Source: Flammeovirgaceae bacterium BBD 1991-12
GTDB lineage: Bacteria; Bacteroidota; Bacteroidia; Cytophagales; Cyclobacteriaceae
Assembly: GCA_001657315.1 (NCBI GenBank)
Contig: LYSV01000059.1
Location: 1-36,607 of the forward strand
Direction: 5' to 3'
Length of the DNA: 36,607 nucleotides
Under the pieces are notes generated by a model. It had not been told where the DNA came from. It made no database searches and saw nothing but the letters and a program-made list of their open reading frames with translations. A program made the translations under genes and the position numbers. Shown here one piece after another: positions 1 through 6,916 of this stretch (position 1 is the stretch's first letter; each line of letters opens with the position of its first letter).

Positions 1-106
1 TTTCCGATTAAATAAAATTCCTTATTGAAAGTTCCACGCACAACGTTGAAAGTATTTCAATGGAAGATCCGTTTATGACTTTGTGGAATGAAAATGACCA
101 GGCGGA

Positions 107-790
107 TTATACTCCCAGATACTCATACAGCTTCGCTACTCCTACAGTTGCCTTCTCCTCGATCGGTGTCAGATTGTAATATCCGGAAACAGGTGGGACC
201 TTGGGATCAATAAGGTATTTGGGTACGTCTGTATCTACATAATCGATCAGACTGGCGGCGGGATATACAACCAGGGAAGTACCCACCACAACGAATATAT
301 CGCTTTGCGCCGCAATACGGGCTGCTACCTCGATCATGGGAACCATTTCACCAAACCAGACAATATTGGGCCTAAGTTGTGATCCCTTCTCACACAGGTC
401 ACCCATCTTCAGCTCCCACCCTTCCATGGTATAGATGAGACTGGGGTCCGCAGTACTCCTGGATTCAAACAGCTTTCCGTGGAGGTGAATGACATTGGAC
501 GAACCAGCTCTTTCATGCAGATCGTCTATATTCTGCGTGATGACCGTTACATCAAAGTGCTTTTCAAGATCTGCGATTCCGGTATGGGCTTCGTTAGGTT
601 CTACCTCCAGGGCTGCCTTTCTTCTTTGGTTGTAAAAATCCAATACCAGCTCCGGGTTGTTCCTCCAGCCTTCAGGAGATGCCACTTCCATTACGTCATG
701 ACCTTCCCAAAGGCCATCAGAATCCCTGAAGGTAGCGATACCACTTTCAGCACTTATTCCAGCGCCGGAAAGTACTACTAGTTTCTTCAA
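107..790 (-). CDS. Sir2-family NAD-dependent protein deacylase (SIRT5/CobB-like), zinc-less
   Basis: Predicted cytoplasmic sirtuin that removes acyl groups from protein lysines using NAD+. The Rossmann-fold signature GAGISAESGIATFR lies at residues 8-22, TQNIDDLH at 85-92, the catalytic histidine at 104 in HLHG, and the VVGTSLVVYP nucleotide-binding strand near 168-177. The pair Y53/R56 (FYNQRR) corresponds to the Tyr/Arg pair that lets SIRT5 and CobB accept succinyl and malonyl groups, so desuccinylase or demalonylase activity is inferred. The segment that normally carries four zinc cysteines holds only one Cys (LCEKG). Length (227 aa) is normal for bacterial members. The gene lies 46 bp downstream of the secreted-protein gene at 837-1550 on the same strand and may be co-transcribed with it. 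Family assignment is firm; acyl preference is inference. Confidence 0.93.
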   Translation of the reverse strand: MKKLVVLSGAGISAESGIATFRDSDGLWEGHDVMEVASPEGWRNNPELVLDFYNQRRKAALEVEPNEAHTGIADLEKHFDVTVITQNIDDLHERAGSSNVIHLHGKLFESRSTADPSLIYTMEGWELKMGDLCEKGSQLRPNIVWFGEMVPMIEVAARIAAQSDIFVVVGTSLVVYPAASLIDYVDTDVPKYLIDPKVPPVSGYYNLTPIEEKATVGVAKLYEYLGV

Positions 791-836
791 TTTAGTAATT
801 GGTTAATGGGTAATTGAGTTATTAAGGAAGCAAATA

Positions 837-1550
837 TCATATACCCAACGAGGGGCGGGTTGACCATATTTCATAAATAGGATCACCCTTGCTGCTTTTA
901 CCACTGTGATGCCAGTGTCCTTCCTTCAGTTCAAAGTTGAACGGGAGTATAGCTCCCACACGGCTGTTGTCACGCGAAAAGAATTCAATATTTTCAGTGT
1001 AAATACCCTCTTTTGTCGAGTAGGTACCTCCTCCTGTTCCCAAAAACTCTCCTGTATCACTATTGTATGCGATCCATTGAAACCGTGTTCCTGAAAGTAT
1101 CTTCATGGTCTTCCGTGCCCCTGGTGTGCGATTTCGCATTTCTCCATTTCTCTTTCTACCTGTGATCAGCCACGCTCCTGCCAGACGTCCGGGCTCACCA
1201 TTATCCACACGCTTCCATTGGGTATCGGAAATTGTTAACTCAGATCCTTTTAACTTCACAGACACACTCTTTTTCTGACCCACAAGATCCCTGTTGTTTG
1301 TATGAAACTCCCACATGAGCTCCATTTTCTTTCCATCATTCCATTCCCACTTGCCTCCTTCTGTGTAGAGAAATTCCTTTTGCTTAAACCAGGCTATACT
1401 AAAATGTTTTGGGGTTATGATCCATACTCCGCGTGATCCGTCGCTTTGCATGGTTTCCCATGCCCCGGTTAGATCATTTGTGACCTGAGCGGGTACCTGG
1501 AAGAAAGCCAACATGGCCACCAGTATCAAGGGTGTTTTCAAAGTGATCAT
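837..1550 (-). CDS. Secreted protein with two tandem lipocalin-like domains, function unknown
   Basis: I do not recognise a function. The 237-aa protein starts with a signal peptide (hydrophobic residues 6-18, probable cleavage after VPAQ at about 22), so it should be periplasmic or surface-located. The mature part is an internal duplication: LTGAW at 27-31 and LAGAW at 123-127 each open a beta-rich unit of about 95 residues with many Trp and Tyr, an arrangement common in small lipocalin-like Bacteroidota secreted proteins. The closest annotations of this type are usually only 'membrane or secreted protein'; a DUF4488-type relationship is possible but unproven. It precedes the sirtuin gene by 46 bp on the same strand. 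Confidence 0.6.
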   Translation of the reverse strand: MITLKTPLILVAMLAFFQVPAQVTNDLTGAWETMQSDGSRGVWIITPKHFSIAWFKQKEFLYTEGGKWEWNDGKKMELMWEFHTNNRDLVGQKKSVSVKLKGSELTISDTQWKRVDNGEPGRLAGAWLITGRKRNGEMRNRTPGARKTMKILSGTRFQWIAYNSDTGEFLGTGGGTYSTKEGIYTENIEFFSRDNSRVGAILPFNFELKEGHWHHSGKSSKGDPIYEIWSTRPSLGI

Positions 1551-1614
1551 AGCTAGTCAGGATTAAATTGGTGAACTAATGCTAAGTTATACAGGAATTA
1601 CATAAGGTGCTTCA

Positions 1615-3174
1615 TTATTTCTTCACTCTCACTCCGGTCTTAAAAACTACCGGACTGTTATATACACCATTCTGATTATCATGCAGAAAATTGTAACTGA
1701 TGATCGCCTGCATTTCCAGCCATTTGGTGATCGTGAACCTTCTTCCTATCCCCAACAGCAGTGTCTGGTCCCAAACGCGCTTTGTTCGATCCTGATCAGC
1801 CTGTCTCCGGCTTATATTCTCCCCTTCCAGATGACCAAAAAAGTTTCTGAATACCATATGATTTACAAACGCACCATATCCATATGTACTTTCACCATCA
1901 GAGTTCACACCTGATGTATTACCTTCAAACTGAGCCCGATACAGGCCGGTAATACCAGCTTCAAACAGCTTGTTGATCCGGTACCCGATCAGCGGGGCTA
2001 TGTCAATATTCACAGGGTTGGTTTGGGTCACGTTAAAGTTACCGCCAAAGACCAGCCGTTTGCCTAAAGGTTCATCTTCCAGTGATGACCGCTTTTTTGC
2101 AGTACTGAGGTCATTACTGTTGGGCACGTAGCTGTACTTTTTCTTAAGCTCGCCCATTTTGGACTGTACCTGCTGAATTTTGTCAGCATGCTTCGAGATA
2201 TACTCCTTAGCCTGGGAGGCCATTTTTTCCTTGAGTTCCTGTTTTGCCAGAGCCTGTCTCATTTCCTGCTGGGTCTGTTCAAACTGGTTTTTGTATTCTT
2301 CCAGCGTCGTTAACTCACCCTTGTCACCAAAACCCTCAAGGCCTTCGGTATTTTTAAGGGCTTCTTCCGCCCTTCTCTCGGCCTCCTGGACAAGATTGGC
2401 CCGGCCTGCGGAATCGAGGCGAATGTCAGGGATATCAGTTCCCAGTTCATCTGATAGTGCCGTCCGCGAAACTTCTTTTGCGCGATCTCCTACCTGTCTG
2501 GTCAGGGTAGAGTCCAGCTGGACATCAGGCAATTCAGTCCCCAGTTCATCTTCAAGGCCGGCTTTGGAAACACCCTTAACGTGATCCAGGGCCTGCCTGG
2601 TGGCTGTCGAGTCCAATTTTATGTGTGGCAGGTCTGTTCCCAATTCATCTTCCAGGGCTGCCCCGGATAACTCCCGTGCATGATCTACAGCTCTTCCAGT
2701 AAGTGTAGAATCCAGTTGTACCTCAGGAACATCAACACCTGTTTCTTTTTGCAACTTCTCCCTTGCATAATTTTCAGCCTTCGAACGCGCCTGATCAGTA
2801 ATGGTTGAATCCGGTGTAACTGCAGCTCCATCTCCATATCCCCCCAATGAATCCCTGACTGCCTGAAAAGCCTTTTCAGATACGCCGGCAAGACCTGAGG
2901 TATCTTTTGCCACCGATTGCCATTGACCAGCCGCTGGTGTTTTCTGAAGCAAACTGTCTTCAACAACGCTCAGCATCTGTTTCTTAGCTTTTGCGGTGGT
3001 TTTATGCCTCTCAAGCGAATCTTTTTTAAGAAACCTCCTGTACTTTCTTAATCTTTTCTTCTCGTTTTTGATCTGGCTCAGTTTATCGCGGTATTTTTCA
3101 GAAAGCTGATGCTCTGACTGAGAATGTACCATTGTGGTGATACAGAGAAAAAATATGAGGGTAAAATATTTCAT
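1615..3174 (-). CDS. Outer-membrane beta-barrel protein with coiled coil and four 33-residue repeats
   Basis: The protein starts best at 3174 (MKYFTLIFFLCITTMVHSQ), which gives a clean signal peptide; the in-frame Met at 3195 only adds seven residues before it. After the signal comes a highly charged helical stretch, then four consecutive 33-residue units of the pattern x-DST-T-(x)n-ELGTDLPDI, a partial fifth unit, a Glu/Lys/Gln-rich coiled coil, and a C-terminal part of about 150 residues with alternating hydrophobic strands (from KRLVFGGNFNV to VVFKTGVRVKK) typical of an eight-stranded or similar outer-membrane barrel. The repeats probably form a periplasmic or surface rod. No enzymatic motif is seen. 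It is not obviously tied to the neighbouring glycan genes. The barrel call is inference from strand pattern and the terminal aromatic/basic strand. Confidence 0.65.
   Translation of the reverse strand: MKYFTLIFFLCITTMVHSQSEHQLSEKYRDKLSQIKNEKKRLRKYRRFLKKDSLERHKTTAKAKKQMLSVVEDSLLQKTPAAGQWQSVAKDTSGLAGVSEKAFQAVRDSLGGYGDGAAVTPDSTITDQARSKAENYAREKLQKETGVDVPEVQLDSTLTGRAVDHARELSGAALEDELGTDLPHIKLDSTATRQALDHVKGVSKAGLEDELGTELPDVQLDSTLTRQVGDRAKEVSRTALSDELGTDIPDIRLDSAGRANLVQEAERRAEEALKNTEGLEGFGDKGELTTLEEYKNQFEQTQQEMRQALAKQELKEKMASQAKEYISKHADKIQQVQSKMGELKKKYSYVPNSNDLSTAKKRSSLEDEPLGKRLVFGGNFNVTQTNPVNIDIAPLIGYRINKLFEAGITGLYRAQFEGNTSGVNSDGESTYGYGAFVNHMVFRNFFGHLEGENISRRQADQDRTKRVWDQTLLLGIGRRFTITKWLEMQAIISYNFLHDNQNGVYNSPVVFKTGVRVKK
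2419..2814 (-). repeat. Four in-frame 99-bp tandem repeats
   Basis: Four adjacent units of exactly 33 codons lie within the barrel protein gene. Each begins with xDST(x)T and ends with a variant of ELGTDLPDI. Units 2-4 are closely alike; the first (PDSTITDQ...TGVDVPEV) is more diverged, and a fifth partial unit (LDSAGRANL) follows. Spacing is constant with no indels, which points to amplification by unequal crossover followed by drift under selection. Confidence 0.85.
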
Positions 3175-3272
3175 CGTAGTTACCAAATATAACATATTTG
3201 ATAACGACTATGACCATGACCACACTGGAAATTTCACTGGCGGAGGTCAGTGTCTACACCTGAAAAACGTCA

Positions 3273-4130
3273 TTACTTTCTCAGGTCTGCATAATTGATA
3301 AGTCTTATGTTTTTAGCTGCTATTGTTTTTTTTACTTCTTCGCTCAAAAACAACATGGTTACGCTTGCCCGGTCCTCTGCTACATTTTCGTAACCCACAT
3401 GTGAAAACCCCCTCAACTCAGGGGTGTCCAGGCCGGGATGGTCCAGAAAATAATAATCACCCGGGGTCAAACCTTCCAGCATTTTTATGAATGCTTCTTT
3501 CTTGTTTTGTGTGGTTTCATCAAATTGATAGGTGATCTTTTGTGTTCCGGTTTCTTCAGGAAAAATATCCAGCCCATATTCACGCCCCAGTCTTTTGAAT
3601 AAAGCTCCGAGCTCTTTATTCAAACCGGAAAAACCCATGTGGTCAGTAATATGTGTGATGTGCGGGATAAGTCTTTGGGCCTGTTCTATCTGAGCCCTAA
3701 GCTCTGTCTCCACTTCGTTCATGTCCAGTGTCCAATCCATTAGTGAACGGCCTTCATACCCCTCCACTGACCATACCATGGGTAGGAAATACCCATTTTC
3801 ATCTACAAAAGATCGCCCCTGGGTAAGAGGGCGGGATTTCACATGGCTCCATTCACTGGTTAACGTCAGGTGTATGCCCACATCAAGCTCCGGATTTTCA
3901 TTCAGAAGTCTGACCGCATCGGGAAACCACGGACCGGGCACCATCACCTCCACGGCAGTCATAACTCCCTCCCGGTAGGACCGGATACATGCGTCATTAA
4001 CAGCCTGTGCCATACCCATATCATCCCCGCGAACGATCAACCGGATGCGCTGGTCCTGGGCGCAGGACATATTGAACAGAACAAGAAAAACAGGAATAAT
4101 CACTCTGTGAATTTTGATAAGATGTTTCAT
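3273..4130 (-). CDS. Secreted YdjC/ChbG-family carbohydrate deacetylase
   Basis: Metal-dependent deacetylase of the YdjC/ChbG/HpnK superfamily, which removes N- or O-acetyl groups from oligosaccharides. Visible motifs are the tandem aspartates in RGDDMG (D36-D37), the histidine of DVGIHLTLT (H87), and ITDHMG (H164), the expected metal-binding set. The N-terminus (residues 1-24, ending MSCAQ) is an export signal; the cysteine at 23 could be lipidated, but the preceding residues are not a classical lipobox, so signal peptidase I cleavage is equally possible. 285 aa is normal for the family. It is divergently oriented to the GH3 gene at 4359 with about 230 bp between them, so a shared control region is plausible. 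Substrate unknown; acetylated pectic or hemicellulosic oligosaccharide is a guess from context. Confidence 0.85.
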   Translation of the reverse strand: MKHLIKIHRVIIPVFLVLFNMSCAQDQRIRLIVRGDDMGMAQAVNDACIRSYREGVMTAVEVMVPGPWFPDAVRLLNENPELDVGIHLTLTSEWSHVKSRPLTQGRSFVDENGYFLPMVWSVEGYEGRSLMDWTLDMNEVETELRAQIEQAQRLIPHITHITDHMGFSGLNKELGALFKRLGREYGLDIFPEETGTQKITYQFDETTQNKKEAFIKMLEGLTPGDYYFLDHPGLDTPELRGFSHVGYENVAEDRASVTMLFLSEEVKKTIAAKNIRLINYADLRK

Positions 4131-4358
4131 AGCCAGGTTGATTTGCAGTGTTTTCAGGGACAGCTTTTGGTTATTCTCCTCTACCTTCTTAAGAGGATAT
4201 TCATTACGTTTTCTAATCCTCTGAGTCCCCGAAAGTCAATAATCGGGTACAAATTGAAACAGAATGAGCCATGTCAGCCGGTAAAGTTTTTTTGTTTATC
4301 CCGATACTGTTAAGTTAGGCTACGAAATTAAAATACTATTTAATCGAATAATCCAGCC

Positions 4359-6665
4359 ATGAAGCTCAAAACCATTGCTATACTATCTGTGCCGATATTA
4401 ATGTTAATACTTCCGGCTTGCGAGCCTCCTTTGCAAGATAAGAAACTAACCTTCACGGACCGCAGAAAGCTGGAAAGAACCGGTAATGCGAGTCTCGAGT
4501 CACGGATCGATCAGCTTCTCGGGGAGATGACCCTTGAAGAAAAGATCGGTCAGATGATGCAGATCAACAATTCCGAATATTCGGTGTCACAGGACCGGGG
4601 AGCTCATTTCGGCGCACCACCCGATGTACAGGTATCGATCGATACATCGAAGCTTATTCCTTTCATTGAAAAATACAAGGTGGGTTCTTTTCTAAATGGT
4701 GTGGCTGTTTCCAATGAACGCTGGCGGGAGTATTCTCAACAGTTGCAGGAAATAAACATGCGATATCACAGGCTTAAAATACCGATGATATATGGTATGG
4801 ATCACATGCACGGTGCCAATTATCTGGAAAACAGTACTATCTTTCCACATAGCATCAATATAGCTGCCACTTTTCGCCTGCAATTCTCTGCTGATGAAGC
4901 TACTGTGGTGGGGGAAGAAACTGCCGCTATTGGTCATCACTGGGTATTTTGTCCGGTGGTGGATCTGGGCAGGAATCCCATCTGGCCCAGGTTTTACGAA
5001 ACCTACGGTGAAGATCCCTACTTATCGGCTCAGATGGGTGCTGCCTATGTCAGGGCTTTACAGGAAAATCCCAATACGGCACCATACCGGCAGGCGGCCA
5101 CGGCAAAGCATTTTATCGGCTATTCCGATCCGGATAATGGCTGGGACCGCACTCCGGCGGACATCTCTGATCAGACCCTCCAGGAATTTTTTGTGCCTCC
5201 GTTCCAGGCGTTGGCAGATGTCGGCATCAAAAGTTTTATGATCAATGGCGGTGAGGTCAATGGCATCCCTGTACATGCCTCCCATGATCTGCTGACTGGT
5301 CTGCTCAGGGATCAGATGGGATTCAAAGGTGTGGTGGTCACGGATTGGGAAGATGTTATCCGGCTTCACAAGTGGCACAAAGTAGCTGCAGACATGAAAG
5401 AGGCCACCTATAAAGCAGTGATGGCCGGTATTGATATGTCCATGACACCGTATACCACTGGTTTCTTTGATGCACTGAAAGAGCTGGTAGAAGAAGGCCA
5501 GATACCTATGGAACGTATCGATCTGTCAGTAGCCAGGGTTTTACGATTAAAAATGGAGCTGGGCCTTTTTGAAAACCCCTATCCAACCCAAACAGCCCCA
5601 CCGGCTACACGCAGGCCGGAAAATGTCAGTAAAGCATTACAGGCTGCGCGCGAATCTCTGGTGCTGATCAAAAACGAGAACGTACTCCCATTATCCAAAG
5701 ACATTAAAAAAATTGTGGTAGCCGGCCTGAATGCCAACTCTAAAAAGGGTCTCAGTGGCGGGTGGACATTACGGTGGATACCCGATACCGATGATCTTTT
5801 CCCTGATTATGTACCTACGGTTTTCTCAGCCCTGCAAAAAGAATTTGACGGAGCCCGGGTAGAACTGGCCACCTCAACGGATATTGTCTCCCGGGCAGTG
5901 AATGCCGATGCCATTGTGCTGGCTGTTGGCGAAGAACCCTATTCTGAAACTCCTGGAAATATCTATGACATCGGTCTGGAAGAGGTGCAGTTGGAACTGA
6001 TCAGGAAGGCACAAAGTACCGGCAAGCCAGTGGTTCTGGTAATGATAGCCGGCAGACCGAGGGTGATCACCAATACGCTACAGGACACCGACGCTTTCAT
6101 TTGGGCGGGTCTGCCTGGTTTTGAAGGTGGTACGGCCATTGCCAAGGTACTCAGTGGCAAAGTCAACCCCAGTGGAAAAATGCCGTTTTCATATCCTGCA
6201 TTCTCCGGGCACTGGTATCCATACAACCATAAAAACATGGAAAGATTCTTCAGTCATCCGGATTCGATGAACACCATAGCCGGATTTGGCCATGGCCTTA
6301 GCTATACTACCTTCGAATATACCAACCTTGAATTGAGTGCAGCAGAACTTACCAAAGAGGAAAGCATCACTGCTTCGATGACAGTGACCAATACCGGAGA
6401 CCGTTCTGGAATGGAATCTGTTCTATGGTTTATCAAAGATGAAGCAGGCAGTGTGACACGGCCTGTGAAAGCGCTTAAACATTTTGAAAAAGTGGAGCTT
6501 CAGCCGGGTGAAAGTAAGACGTTAAACTTTACCATCGATCCATTGAAAGATCTGACCTATCCGGATAAAAATGGGGAGCAGCTATTGGAAAAAGGGGAAT
6601 TCCGGGTGATCTGTGGCGGCATTGAAAGATCATTCTTCTATACAGGTGGTGAAGCTGAACAATGA
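4359..6665 (+). CDS. GH3 beta-glycosidase lipoprotein (BglX-like)
   Basis: Exo-acting glycoside hydrolase of family 3, releasing terminal beta-linked sugars (beta-glucosidase or beta-xylosidase type). The signal ends in the lipobox LPAC, with the cysteine followed by EPP, so it is a membrane-anchored lipoprotein. Domain order: GH3 N-terminal barrel about 50-405, GH3 C-terminal domain about 430-655, fibronectin-III-like cap about 690-755. The nucleophile is D329 in VVVTDWED; E530 in GEEPYSETPG matches the acid/base position of barley-type GH3 enzymes. KHFIGYSDPDNG carries the conserved KH substrate-binding pair. Length 768 aa is typical. It is transcribed convergently with the GH5 gene. Exact substrate cannot be read from sequence. 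Confidence 0.95.
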   Translation: MKLKTIAILSVPILMLILPACEPPLQDKKLTFTDRRKLERTGNASLESRIDQLLGEMTLEEKIGQMMQINNSEYSVSQDRGAHFGAPPDVQVSIDTSKLIPFIEKYKVGSFLNGVAVSNERWREYSQQLQEINMRYHRLKIPMIYGMDHMHGANYLENSTIFPHSINIAATFRLQFSADEATVVGEETAAIGHHWVFCPVVDLGRNPIWPRFYETYGEDPYLSAQMGAAYVRALQENPNTAPYRQAATAKHFIGYSDPDNGWDRTPADISDQTLQEFFVPPFQALADVGIKSFMINGGEVNGIPVHASHDLLTGLLRDQMGFKGVVVTDWEDVIRLHKWHKVAADMKEATYKAVMAGIDMSMTPYTTGFFDALKELVEEGQIPMERIDLSVARVLRLKMELGLFENPYPTQTAPPATRRPENVSKALQAARESLVLIKNENVLPLSKDIKKIVVAGLNANSKKGLSGGWTLRWIPDTDDLFPDYVPTVFSALQKEFDGARVELATSTDIVSRAVNADAIVLAVGEEPYSETPGNIYDIGLEEVQLELIRKAQSTGKPVVLVMIAGRPRVITNTLQDTDAFIWAGLPGFEGGTAIAKVLSGKVNPSGKMPFSYPAFSGHWYPYNHKNMERFFSHPDSMNTIAGFGHGLSYTTFEYTNLELSAAELTKEESITASMTVTNTGDRSGMESVLWFIKDEAGSVTRPVKALKHFEKVELQPGESKTLNFTIDPLKDLTYPDKNGEQLLEKGEFRVICGGIERSFFYTGGEAEQ

Positions 6666-6761
6666 TCCATTATTTTTTACTCAAAACGCACAAGATTATA
6701 GCAAGGGATAGTTCCGGATATGAGTAAGATACTACTGACTGACTTGTTGGTTATACATTTA

Positions 6762-6794
6762 ATAAAAAAGACCGCCCCAGGAGGACAGTCTTTA
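6762..6794 (-). terminator. Probable rho-independent terminator of the GH5 gene (possibly bidirectional)
   Basis: An imperfect hairpin lies between the convergent GH3 and GH5 genes. AAAGAC at 6768-6773 pairs with GTCTTT at 6788-6793, with further G-C pairs inside and two mismatches. Read on the minus strand the stem is followed by a T-run (TTTTTTATT), which suits termination of the GH5 transcript about 125 bp after its stop. On the plus strand the T-run is short. Confidence 0.55.
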
Positions 6795-6916
6795 CACAAA
6801 GGCACCTAACAATTCTATCTTGGTGTTTAAGAGCAGGGTGTGCCTGAAATCTCATGAGTATCCATGAAACTCTTCTTGCTGGATGCACCATATTCAACAG
6901 CATCAGGAAATCATAA

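Noticed and set aside
46-60. TTGAAA-GTA-TTTCAA dyad near the window start
   Set aside because: Short AT-rich dyad with no evident gene context; likely chance.
2419-2814. CRISPR-like or minisatellite array
   Set aside because: The 99-bp units are in-frame, encode a regular protein repeat and have no spacers.
4291-4318. TTTG and TAAGTTAG as promoter of the GH3 gene
   Set aside because: Spacing of 16 bp is too short and the -7 match is imperfect, so I did not list it as a feature.
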